A model generated the notes under the pieces. It searched no databases. It saw only the letters and a list, made by a program, of their open reading frames with translations, and had not been told where the DNA came from. Below, in pieces: positions 19,741 to 29,374 of a DNA stretch of 31,591 nt (the stretch's first letter is position 1; each line of letters starts with the position of its first letter). Source of the DNA: Spongospora subterranea f. sp. subterranea (lineage: Eukaryota; Endomyxa: Phytomyxea; Phytomyxea; Plasmodiophorida); contig JAUGWO010000196.1 of the NCBI GenBank assembly GCA_049724395.1, positions 1 through 31,591 of the forward strand, read 5' to 3'. The translations under genes and the position numbers were made by a program.

Positions 19741-22221
19741 ATGTCGCCAGCTCATGGGGTCCTGACCAATCTGGTCGTCGTCACCGTCCTGCGATCATCG
19801 TATGGGACATGGGACTCCCTGTTCGTCCGACGTGATCTGGTGTCGCCGAACACGATCTTATCGTATATTGAGATGCCCGACTTTACACGAACCTATGTCG
19901 AGGGGGAATATCACATATATTTGACCCAGATTGGACCCAGTAAATTGTTGGGATATGGCGGTGCCGAATCGCATCGCCGCTGTCCCAGACGACCTCGGTT
20001 TATCTGGCAGTGCAACATTGTTCCAGATCACCTGAAATACTCGATAGAACTCCTGGACCAACTCGGCAACTCATCTCTCGTTGTCACAGTCCATCCCATC
20101 ACCAAACACCAAATAACGTCACTGGTCCAGGGCGTCGTCAACACGTTCGGGCCATTGATCGCCGTTCGCGTCAGCGAACGACGATCGATCGATACCCTGA
20201 TCGTGGTGTCGTTCGATCAGCATTGTGTCTCGCGACCAACGTGGCGTCGTATGATCAGATGGATCGCCCGGCAGTCGTGGAGCTTGTTCATCGACACCTT
20301 CACCGGGATCACACCACACCTTCGTTGGGCGACCAATATCTGTTGGATGGGCGACAACGCGTCGTTCGCCCACCATGGCGAGTTCTACGCCAACCTTCCC
20401 GACATTCGGAAACGGTTTCCAGGGTCTGGTCAAGTGATCGGTATCGCCGATTTCGGCCTCAACGTCAACGATCAATTCCTGTTGAGCGACGTGTCAAAGG
20501 TGCCATGGACCTCGTCCGGTCCTGTCGATCCTGGTCGTTGCCCGTCGCCGTCGAATAAGGTCTGCCAATACGTCGTGTTCAGGCCCGACCAGGACGGCGG
20601 CGACGGTGTCGTGTTCAGGTCCGAAACGGGAAACCCGAAATGGGATCAGGTCCGACCAGCTCATGGGACGATCGTGGCAGCGGCGGCCGCTGGAGAATAT
20701 CGCCGTCGTCACGTTCTTGAACATGATCCCGGTTCGCACCGGCCACAAATTTCCGATTTTTCCTGTTGGGATTACTGTGGATCGGCTCCCAGATCGCAGA
20801 TCGCGTTCTTCGACCTCGGCGACCCGTTCTCGACGAAATCCATTCCTGGGCTGTCCCTGGGCGAACACGTTCTGGAATGGGCCTACGCTAGCGCCGCCAG
20901 GATCCATCTTAACGCCTGGACGATCACGGGAACCAGCCAGGGCAGGTCGTCTGGATACGACTGGCTGGCCAGGGACGTTGACCGGTTCATGTATTCCCGC
21001 CAGGACGCCCTGGTCATATCGGCGGCGGGTGTGGGCGACGACATCGTGTCGCCGGGTTTGGCCAAGAACGGATTGACGGTGGGAATGTCGATGAACGCCG
21101 GTCGACAACTCGTGTCGTTATCGCACTCGTTTCTGACGTTGACCCCAATCAAACCCGAATTCCAAACGGACCGGTGCAATCCGACCGATCAGAATCTGCC
21201 AATCGATGCGGTGTCTGGACCGACGCCAGACGGGCGCGTCAAACCTGATCTAGTTGCTCCTGGGTATTACGTCGCCGTTTCCAGCGCCAGAATCAAACGC
21301 CACAAACGGCTGGACTGCGATTCGGTCATATCCGATATTGAACCTGCAATCGGTAGCTCCATATCGGCCGCATTGGTTGCCGGGTTGGCCGCCGCCACAC
21401 GTCAGTTCCTGATCGAGACGTTCCACGTCCACCCATCGGGTTCGCTGATGAAAGCGGTGCTGATTCACTCAGCGAGACCGTTATCGGGACCTCGTCTTGA
21501 TCATACTGGGTGTCCAGATCTGACCGCACCGGCTGTTCACCTTAAAGGTGATGCAGTTCCAAACGGGGAACAGGGATGGGGAAGGCCCGACATCGGGTGG
21601 ATATTGTCGTCCCCTGACCGACTTTATCTCCCTGGTCATGATGGGATTCGTCATCCGCCGTTCGGCGATCCCGAGATACGCCATCAAGGGAAACACCAAT
21701 ACTTCTACTGTGTTGAACCGACCAGGAAACAACACACAATGGCGCCGATTGCCATCACATTGGCGTGGACCGATCCACCGGCTGAGGAACACTCGGAGAC
21801 GGTCGCTGTTAACGACCTCAACCTGATGGCGATGTTCAACGGGAAGTCCTATTATGGAAACGGGGGAATGTCGTCAATCCCTCTCCATGACCCAAACAAT
21901 AACGTCGAGAAGATTGTGATCAGAGGTCATGACCGTATCGACCACTATTCAACGATCAATGTCAACGTGTTCGGTCAACGTGTTCAGACGAAGGTCCAAC
22001 GGTATTCGTTGGTGATAACGGGAGCCATTCTTGATGGAGCCTGTAGCCCGACCATGAAATGGGAACAGGCGGCTATGAGACATCGATCGACTCCTCAGCG
22101 ATCACCTCTGTCGTTATACGAGTTGATGTATTGGGTGATCGTCTATGGATTGGTTATGAGCACGATATGCGCTTTGACGTGCGGGTTCTCCATGGTCTGT
22201 TCAATATCTAACGCTGGATGA
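19741..22221 (+). CDS. Subtilisin-like serine protease (S8, Kp43-like) with C-terminal membrane helix
   Basis: A single exon of 826 residues from the ATG at 19741 (an in-frame TAA lies 30 bp upstream). Residues 1-20 are hydrophobic, a possible signal or anchor; about 25-215 would be the propeptide-like part. The catalytic triad is Asp237 in GIADFGLN (DFG instead of the usual D-S/T-G), His308 in AHGT and Ser540 in GSSISAA; VAPG lies at 505-508. The usual oxyanion Asn (AAGN) is Val431 in AAGVGDD. Residues about 670-765 resemble the C-terminal beta-sandwich of Kp43-type and Dictyostelium Tag-type S8 proteases (AWTDPP, VNDLNL, NNVEKI). A membrane helix (about 797-818) is followed by a short tail, suggesting a type I membrane protease. 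The Val431 change makes activity uncertain. Confidence 0.93.
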   Translation: MSPAHGVLTNLVVVTVLRSSYGTWDSLFVRRDLVSPNTILSYIEMPDFTRTYVEGEYHIYLTQIGPSKLLGYGGAESHRRCPRRPRFIWQCNIVPDHLKYSIELLDQLGNSSLVVTVHPITKHQITSLVQGVVNTFGPLIAVRVSERRSIDTLIVVSFDQHCVSRPTWRRMIRWIARQSWSLFIDTFTGITPHLRWATNICWMGDNASFAHHGEFYANLPDIRKRFPGSGQVIGIADFGLNVNDQFLLSDVSKVPWTSSGPVDPGRCPSPSNKVCQYVVFRPDQDGGDGVVFRSETGNPKWDQVRPAHGTIVAAAAAGEYRRRHVLEHDPGSHRPQISDFSCWDYCGSAPRSQIAFFDLGDPFSTKSIPGLSLGEHVLEWAYASAARIHLNAWTITGTSQGRSSGYDWLARDVDRFMYSRQDALVISAAGVGDDIVSPGLAKNGLTVGMSMNAGRQLVSLSHSFLTLTPIKPEFQTDRCNPTDQNLPIDAVSGPTPDGRVKPDLVAPGYYVAVSSARIKRHKRLDCDSVISDIEPAIGSSISAALVAGLAAATRQFLIETFHVHPSGSLMKAVLIHSARPLSGPRLDHTGCPDLTAPAVHLKGDAVPNGEQGWGRPDIGWILSSPDRLYLPGHDGIRHPPFGDPEIRHQGKHQYFYCVEPTRKQHTMAPIAITLAWTDPPAEEHSETVAVNDLNLMAMFNGKSYYGNGGMSSIPLHDPNNNVEKIVIRGHDRIDHYSTINVNVFGQRVQTKVQRYSLVITGAILDGACSPTMKWEQAAMRHRSTPQRSPLSLYELMYWVIVYGLVMSTICALTCGFSMVCSISNAG

Positions 22222-22238
22222 TATCCCACTCGTCAATG

Positions 22239-22728
22239 TCAACCGTTGACCCGTCTGTGCTTGATGTCCATCTGAATGGCGCTACTAGCGCCACCATGAT
22301 CAACAATCGAATAAACCAGATCTGCCCTTTCCGCTACTTCTCTGTGTTTGTTCCTGTCCAACTGCCTGTACAGATATTCAATAATCGGCCAACGATCGTC
22401 TCATTGTCCGTCATTTCGGTGTTGCTGTTGGCGATGGCCGACGAAGGTTGAGGAGTTCGACGTACACAAACCTGGGATGAACTTCCCAAGAGCGAGTCGA
22501 GTCTTTGGGGCGAATCTCTGATGAGGGAATCTGTTTGATTGTCGACAAGTGTGTTTTGTGATTGTTCGGATCTGAAAGTGATGTCAGTGATTGTGGTGTC
22601 GAATGTTATGGGAAGTCGATCGATCGTAACGGTGAAGGGATTGATGTTGTTGTTCGAACTGTGGTGTCGGGAAATTGCCTTTTCAGACGTTCTAACTGTA
22701 AATAACGCTTTTCAATCGAAATGTTCAT
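22239..22728 (-). CDS. Small three-exon gene, faintly SNARE-like
   Basis: Minus-strand exons 22728-22631, 22571-22472 and 22361-22239 give 106 residues. Intron 1 is 59 nt (GTTACG..TTTCAG, CACTGAC before it, phase 2). Intron 2 is 110 nt (CAG/GTTTGT..GGCAG, phase 0), although a start at the neighbouring GTACGT is equally possible. The product begins MNISIEKRYLQLERLKRQFP, an amphipathic helix. The C-terminal half (SLIRDSPQRLDSLLGSS, later IQMDIKHRR) recalls the helix of membrin/Bos1-type Qb-SNAREs, but there is no membrane anchor, so that assignment is weak. It converges on the protease gene with 17 bp between stop codons. Confidence 0.45.
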
Positions 22729-22784
22729 GTCAATTCCGGTTGTGTTTAATAAATAATGGGTTCTACTGCAGTCTGGTGGTGGCA

Positions 22785-24298
22785 ATCGGGGGCCAATCAC
22801 CAGGCGGTGCTGTTTTAATATAAGACCCTGTCCATGGAATTCTGCCAGTATTTCAGCCAGGACAAGGCGTCTGCCCCGGTTTCGCCCAGCCAATGAGCGG
22901 AGCGACAGGATTCGAACCACCGCTGAGCAATCTTTCGTGTCTGTCGAATTGAGATTTCTGGATTTCCCCCGAGGTGATAGGGGATCGGTGTTTGTTTTTT
23001 TGCTTTGTTGTGTCTCAAATCGGTGGCGATAGAATATCGGAGTTGGGAATGGAACAAGATATCTGTGACAGTCAAAAACGTTTAACGTCGTTAACGAAGC
23101 TTTAATTCGACAATGTTCATTGATCGTTGTTGTTATCTGGTGAGGTGAACAGCATTGTTGTCAGTGATTGGCAATTTTAACGGACGTGTTTTGCACCGAA
23201 TTTTGCTCTCTCTTTCATAGTTCGCGCTGAGAAATGTGAGTTTCAAATTCGACCAAGTTCGTTGATTTTCAAGTATCGGAATCCGACGACCATCGCCTAA
23301 AACGTACCGAAGATGACAAATATTATTGCCATTAATACATTACTTGATCCAGATAGAATGTCCCACTCAAGACCTAGACACAATCTAGTTGAACAACTGC
23401 CACTAGTTGTTCAACTAAGTAGCTGTTCGACACAAACAGACCGAGATTTTCAACTCATCATTTGTATTGATATCAATATCACGTCAACATTAGGGTGTTG
23501 TTGGTTTGTTCCCCTGCTTGTCTGTATGACTTCCTTGTACCTATTGTCTCCAGTGAAAATCCACCCAGTCGTTTAGACGATAGTTAATGAACCTTCCCGT
23601 AGATAAGATTATAGGACCTGGTTCACTCGTTCGGTTTGTCCATCCGATTCCGGGTGGCGGGAACGGGAAGACGATAGATTCCTATCAATCCGCAATAACT
23701 TAAGGAGGTGTTTCCAGAATATCGGGGGCCAATCACCAGGCGGTGCTCCTTTTGAGATCGTGTCCATGAGATTCTGCCAGTAGTTCAGCCTGGACAAGGC
23801 GTCTGACCCGGTTTCGTCCAACCAATGAGCGGAGCGACAGGATTCGAACCACCGCTGAGCAATCTTTCGTGTCTGTCGAATTGCGATGTTGTGGATTTTC
23901 CCCCGAGGTGATAGGGAATCGGTGTTTTCAAATGCTTTGTTGTGTCTGAAATCTGTGGCGATAGAATATCGGAGTTGGGAATGGAACAAGATTTCTGTGA
24001 CAGTCAAAAACGTTTAACGTCGTTAACGAAGCTTTAATTCGACAATGTTCATTGATTGTAGTTGTTATCTGGAGATGTGAACAGCATTGTTGTCAGAATT
24101 GGGCAATTTTGACGGACGACCGAGTTTTGCTCTCTCTTTCATAGTTCCCGCGCTGAGAAATGTGACTTTCACAATCGACTAAGTTCGTTGATTTTGAAAT
24201 ATCGGAATCCGACGACCATTGTCTATGATGACGAATATCGTGGACATCAATACATTCCTTGATCCAGATATATGTCCCACTCCAGACGTACACACAAT
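22785..24298. repeat. Diverged direct duplication, ~600-bp unit (22785-23386 and 23721-24298)
   Basis: Both copies start ATCGGGGGCCAATCACCAGG and share sequence, roughly nine bases in ten with small gaps, up to a TGATCCAGATA..GTCCCACTC segment. Each contains GGATTCGAACC (22908-22918 and 23840-23850), which on the minus strand is a perfect Pol III B box, GGTTCGAATCC, next to GTCGCTCCGC. No full tRNA fold is present. On the minus strand part of each copy reads as a matching frame of about 85-130 codons (RQTRKIAQRWFESCRSAHW), so the unit may be a piece of a repeated element. Outside the copies, 23387-23608 and 24299-24380 hold nothing I recognise. Confidence 0.75.
23609..23720 (-). mobile_element. 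Ty3/Gypsy integrase fragment
   Basis: A minus-strand scrap carries the end of a Ty3-type integrase core, with the HPESDGQTERVNQ motif that normally lies near the third catalytic acid. It ends abruptly at the duplication unit on one side and in unrecognised sequence on the other. It is an old, truncated copy with no LTR. Confidence 0.7.
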
Positions 24299-24379
24299 AG
24301 GACATTACGATGTGAAAACAGGTTCATCTTCACCCTTCAAGTCCTTAATGTTTTTCTGAAGTTTTACAGAAATACCAAG

Positions 24380-24922
24380 AAATGATTTGTTTCACACCGA
24401 CCACATTTTTTCCCCAAACTGGGCTCGTTTTCATGGTCAAATAAGCACCAGCGACACGAAAGTGTTGGACCTCAACAGCCCAGCCTGAAAAGTTCCACGC
24501 CAGAAGAGTTTGATCGGGAAGTCAGTTATGGACAGGTTGTTGGCGCAACGAGTCACGATGACATCGTTGCTGCAGCAATTTCAACGCCGAAATGCATCTG
24601 AAGCAATGGCTGTTTTATTGAGGTTGCACCAGAGGAGGTGTTCCAGATTGTGTCCATGGCATTACCCGATAAGATATAGAGGAGCCCTGCAGGTTCACAG
24701 GTTCACCTCATATTTCGTCATCGTCTGACAGTTACGTCGCCCTGGATTGCAGAATCGCAAAGAACAGGCCGATTGTTGTTGGAATTCCTTGAGGAATGTG
24801 ATGACCTGTTTCCTAATTTGCTCTTGAGATTGTCTCTCAGGAAATTATCACAATTTTGTCGCGATGGAACAACACTATTGGAGCTCTCATTGTTGTGCAC
24901 CATTATCAGAACGAATCAATGA
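24380..24922 (+). CDS. Unrecognised plus-strand gene, C-terminal exons
   Basis: The last exon candidate, 24701-24922, reads well as protein (starts VHLIFRHRLTVTSPWIAES, later LLEFLEECDDLFPNLLLRL) and ends in TGA. The same frame is protein-like upstream from about 24380 (SFSWSNKHQRHESVGPQQ, then STPEEFDREVSYG). In-frame stops near 24599 and 24676 would be removed by introns 24536-24622 (87 nt, phase 0) and 24650-24700 (51 nt, phase 0), sizes like those in neighbouring genes. No start codon was found and I recognise no domain. The product looks leucine-rich and helical. The model is tentative. Confidence 0.35.
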
Positions 24923-25204
24923 GACCTGACAAATACAAATTCGTGGAATTCGCAGCGTATTTCAGCGATATAGGGCCAGAAAATACCTGATGAAAGGTTG
25001 ATATTTGAAGGCGGTGGAGGGGGTGACTGAACCATATCCAATTGAGATAACGGGTCAGATTCAAGATATAGTGTTGTGGTCGGCGATATCATTGACCCAT
25101 TGTGAAACTAGGTGTTGAATGAACATATGTATAAGTCCATCACGTGTCTTAAGTTTTTACTTGATTTACCTGATCTGTTAAGTCATTTGAGGGCGAACTC
25201 TTAT

Positions 25205-27746
25205 TCAACATTGTAATAACCGAGAATTATATTGACAGATATCAGATTCCTTTGTGCCTGTTCCAGGACAGTAATTGCGACTGAACTTGGTGTAGTGTAC
25301 TGATTCTCCCCATCTCCGAATAAACTCCTCAACACTTCCACCGCAATGACGATGTAAACAATTGTAAATAGGACGGAAGTGTCTGATCAAGGAGGTTAAA
25401 CTCAGGATGAGGCGCTCTCTGTGTTGTTGCCTTCGCAATCACGAACTGATCATACTGTTCGAGAATATCGGAAATCGCTGGGAGGAGGTCTCTAGTTGGT
25501 TTACGGGGAAGAGAACTTCTTGATGGAATATCAAATGGTCGGTCGATCGATCCGCATTGAATGGACTCCAATCCCTGACATTTCTGCGATCTGAATTGCC
25601 CATGTGCGAATTGATCGCCCCATTTTCCAATCCACTCATTTGTATTTTGACCACAGTGATGAACAAAGCACCCCCAGATGGGTTTCGAGACCTGGTTATA
25701 ATATAGTCGGAGAGTCTTTTGTGCCTCGGGGCCACTTGATTGGTATTTCTCGTAGAATTTACAACACAGTTTGAGTTTTTCTTCTGAGGTATTTGACGTT
25801 GAAACAGCCACAGCAATAGCATTGAGTTCCAATAAACCGGATTCTTTGTCTCTGAAAGCACAAGTGTTAATCATTTTTTCTAAAAAAGGGAGAACGAAAA
25901 CCTGTTGTCAGGGTGTCTGACGATTTTCGTCCTCTGATAACCGCAGGTGTTATGATTTGATCCACGACCGGGGCAGCATTTCACTCCAAATTCATTGTGC
26001 TTAAAACGCCTTCCCCAACGTGTCTGGAACAGGTCTATGTCTTTGCCACAACATTTCACAAGACATTGAAGGACGGGGATACAGGTGCGCTGGAGATAAT
26101 AAATCACCTTAGGACTAAGACTGCTGAGCGATTTTCTGAAAGAGACCAGTTTCAAAACAAAATTCGAAATTATGATCAGTTTTTCCAGGGTGTTGGATGC
26201 CTTGCTAGTTAGCCTAGTATCAGGAAAACCGATGTTGTTTTGTCCGACCTCAACCTTGTCCCGCCCCGACTTTCCGTCCAACAGTAGTTTCATGATGTGT
26301 TCCGTTATGGCGACACTGTTGTGAAACTCGACCTGTTCTGGATCCTTATCCTTTCCCTAAACAAACGATACCGTTTATGATCATCAAATCCAAACAGAGG
26401 GGAACGAGAGTTCTGACCAGAAACACACAGAGGCTATTATAGTCTTTGACCTCATCCAGGTCCCAGTTTAGGTGCTGACAGAGCATTCGCAATCCCATCA
26501 AGTACTTCCCATTACGAAATTGAATGCTTTTGTGAGTCTGCACCGACAATCCATCCTAGTACGCCATAAGCGATATTGGTGATCACGATTATTGACCCTC
26601 GTTTACTGGCTCGAACTCCTCACGAACAACAGGCTGATTTTTTGAATTAATAGTACTGTCGATGCGGCAATCGAAAGCGGTGCCCTCTACTCTTTCTATT
26701 GACTGTTGACCATCAATACCGATATGTGATGCATCACGGGTTGAACTCGTGCTCGGGATCCAATCCTAAGACCAATTTAACAAACACAAACACAATTTGG
26801 ATATGGACTGAACGGCTAAGTTTCTGGAAGAACTTTCACCAAACTGAGGGGCGTTTCTGTTAACGGACACGAGATTATCGGGAGAGTCTTTTGGCGGAAA
26901 AATTTCAGAATCAATAGGAATTCGATTTAGATCGACAAGGCAATCGGGGTTCTCGCGCTCTTTGCTCAATTGTTGAGAATCGATACTGATGTGGGAAGCG
27001 CCAATTTTCGAACCCGGGCTCGAGTGCCATTCCTAAAAACGCATTTAACAAACCGAATCTTTATATGAAGGACAACGGAACGACTACATTCATCGAAGAA
27101 CATTCACCAAACCGGTGGGCGTTTGTCTTAGCGGGCACGAGATTCTCGGGAAAGTCTTTTGATGACAAAAATTCCGAATCAATAGGAATTTGATTTAGAT
27201 CGATGAGACAATCGCGGTTCTCGCCCTCTTTGGCCCAACTGTTGAGAATCGAATTTGATATGGGACGCGTCAATTTTCGAACCCGGTCTCGAGTGCCATT
27301 CCTAAAAACTCATTGATCAAACTGAATATTGACATAAAGATGAACTGAACGACTACATTCCTCGAAGAACTTTCACCAAACTGGACGACACGATTGATAT
27401 TGGAAAAATTAAACTCCAACAAGGAATTGTCTTTCAGCAATGTTGACACCAATGTCGAATATCGCAATACTGGATATTGTAAACCTGGGACCTTGTCATG
27501 GAACATTGGCCACACCTGGGTCGGCAACATGATGTGCTGTAAGGACCAATGATCTCAGGATTTGGCAATTCTTTGGAGCGAAATTCCTTGATCCATTACC
27601 GAGAGAGTCGAGGGGGCGATTGCTGTGGCGACATTGGTCTGACCGGATCCAATGGGTTCGCCCCAACCATGATCATGTTCGGTTGTCACAGATCGAGTAT
27701 GTCTGATCGCCACGACCAGCAATATCAACACGTTGAGGACACACAT
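25205..27746 (-). CDS. Secreted protein with duplicated exon and three Cys-rich modules, nine exons
   Basis: Minus-strand exons: 27746-27600, 27536-27351, 27301-27082, 27032-26814, 26765-26607, 26555-26451, 26356-25902, 25851-25505, 25416-25205. Introns are 48-94 nt, all GT..AG. The first six junctions are phase 0, the last two phases 2 and 1. The ATG starts a signal peptide, MCVLNVLILLVVAIRHTRS. Exons 3 and 4 are tandem duplicates (EWHS..GSKI start, FGE.SS end); exon 4 is 219 nt, exon 3 is 220 nt with one extra base. Skipping exon 3 keeps the frame and gives about 609 residues. Exons 7-9 each carry one module of the form C-x4-CG-x5-[FW]-x3-WG-x7-F-x4-C-x-G, for example CFVHHCG..WIGKWGDQF. 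I recognise no known domain; a disulfide-bonded extracellular role is likely. Exons 7-8 are the most secure junction. Confidence 0.6.
26814..27350 (-). repeat. Tandem exon-plus-intron duplication inside the secreted-protein gene
   Basis: A ~269-bp unit, made of a 219/220-nt exon and its neighbouring 48-49-nt intron, occurs twice: intron and exon at 27350-27082 and again at 27081-26814. The exon 3' ends (FGE.SS..N), the splice donors (GTTC) and the acceptors (TTTTTAG) all match, and the 3' part of the unit is also seen at the end of exon 2 (VVQFGESSSRN). Exon 5 begins with a diverged version of the unit start (DWIPSTSSTRDASHIGID). The array therefore grew by unequal exchange of phase-0 exons. 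Confidence 0.7.
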
Positions 27747-27799
27747 TAGAGTAATGGGATGGCGCTACAGTGGCGCTGTTCGCCATTGGGTGTCAGGAT

Positions 27800-28250
27800 G
27801 AGTTCAGAGTGAAGTAATAGATGAACGGTTATAGGTGTAATACATCATTGGTCATATACCCGATTATCATATTCCCGTCTATAAGGTCTCAATGAAAGAT
27901 AATGTTCCCGGTTGTCAATTATGAACCTGTTGTTCATCGAACTTCTCTCTATTGAATCATCCTCAAAAACACGGTATTATGTCAATCGGCGGGGCGGTAC
28001 AACCTCGATGATATTACACCGACCATTAATGACAATAAGAAGGACAGTAGGAATATTGATGGCCAATGGCACACCGCATTTCTCCCTCAGCGCCGTTTTT
28101 AAATCGATTCTTCGACGATGAAATTTCTTGGTCAGTGATGCCGAAGAGGTCAATCAAAAAAGGTCTATTCCCTCAACGCAATGATCAGTGTTATCATGAA
28201 CTGCCGAGGTCCAACCAACAGAATTGGAATGGCTTTAGTCATGTTCGTGA
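27800..28250 (-). other. Possible spliced minus-strand gene, unresolved
   Basis: Minus-strand stretches read as protein in different frames: MTKAIPILLVGPRQFMITL from an ATG at about 28243, then RRIDLKTALREKCGVPLAIN with VLLIVINGRCNIIEVVPP (about 28115-27980), then MNNRFIIDNREHYLSLRPY with a TGA (about 27935-27855). Order and spacing would suit exons with short introns. I could not fix splice sites with matching phase and recognise no family. The sequence between 28250 and the LTR at 28319 holds nothing clear. Confidence 0.25.
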
Positions 28251-28318
28251 CCTTAAACCATAACGGAATTACCTGTTTGGTCGTCAACACTCTCTGATTC
28301 ATTTGATTGGTACAAATG

Positions 28319-28796
28319 TGTTGTAGTTAACGCATGGTTCATATATCAACCTAAACCTGCTTTACTGCCTCCTTATCGACTGAATAACGCTAGTAGTGGC
28401 TCTTCAATAAACTCTCTCACTTCGTTCTCAGTCTTTTTTGGTTATGGTCCAGGACGCTTGTCAATATTGGTGCAGGCGTATGACCAATCTGGTATAGCCG
28501 TTCGTCGTAATAATCAATACGACCAGCGAGTATCTTCAAATAAAATCAAAAGAAAGATCAAACTCTGTAGGATCGTAATTAACTCAATGAGAATTCTGGA
28601 GGAATTCTCTCTTTCGTCAATGTGCTTCACGACGTCTGTACGAAAGAGTCGATCACTTGCGGTCGACTCTTACAGACGTGTGATCACCAAACTATAGTTT
28701 ACAGAGTTCGGAAATTATTATTAAAATCGCACAGGATTCCGCCTGATTTACCCAGGATACGCTGCCCATTGCCCGAATTACCCGGCAGGTGATACA
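28319..28796 (-). repeat. 3' LTR of the minus-strand chromovirus fossil
   Basis: The 478-bp stretch starts TGTTGTAG and ends GATACA on the plus strand, so it has TG..CA ends. It lies directly against a polypurine tract (minus strand AACGGGGAGAA, 28797-28807) that follows the chromodomain. Length and position fit an LTR. The partner LTR is not in the window, and no target duplication can be checked because the other end is missing. Confidence 0.6.
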
Positions 28797-29319
28797 TTCT
28801 CCCCGTTAAAACGACAATTCAGAAAAAAATGCTCGGGACATCTTCGGCGATGATGTCGTGCGGTTCCCAAGTGTCGTCGGAAAGTTGAAAATCACGGCAG
28901 TGAACGAGAAGTTCTTGGGTACCAATCACTGAAGTGATACGCCGATCCAAGATCGCTTCTGGAAAAAACGTATTGCCGGTTAACTCAACCTTTTCCAGTA
29001 ACTTCGTAGTAATATCGAGATGGCTGTCGTCGTAGAACTTGAGACGCGACCCGTGTAGGTCGTTTGTTTTCAAATCGCGAACCGTCAATATTAGCTGGTG
29101 AGGAGTTGTGCTGACAATGGCGACAGGTCTATACCAATTACATTTGGTATTAGACGAGGTTTGTACGTCCAATGTTAGTAGCAATGAGACAGTAAACACC
29201 GACCCGATAATTAACCTGTTCAACCGATTACGGCTCAAGGCGACGTGAGAGGTCATTCGCTCGGTGAGACGAAACTGTTTTCTGAACTGACTGATGTATG
29301 TTATCGAGATATTCAACAA
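28797..29319 (-). mobile_element. Ty3/Gypsy chromovirus fossil, chromodomain end
   Basis: Minus strand. A post-integrase region (WYRPVAIVSTTPHQLILTV, then SRLKFYDDSHLDITTKLL) is followed by a chromodomain with DDTWEPHDI, a polypurine tract and the LTR at 28319-28796. Integrase and everything upstream are missing. The SRLKFY..DSHLDIT sequence is of the type known from oomycete Ty3 elements and is related to, but distinct from, the copy at 1545-4016. Truncated and old, although this C-terminal part is well kept. Confidence 0.85.
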
Positions 29320-29374
29320 GATTGTACGTTAGTTTTAGTGTCGACACCCTTTGTCTACCCTATCCAAAATAATA

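Noticed and set aside
20119-21108. Long minus-strand frames opposite the protease
   Set aside because: Arg/Pro-rich shadows of the protease coding strand with no domain content.
22900-22935. tRNA gene suggested by GGTTCGAATCC on the minus strand (also at 23840)
   Set aside because: The B box and a 3' acceptor-like GTCGCTCCGC are present, but no matching 5' acceptor strand or D arm lies within tRNA length.
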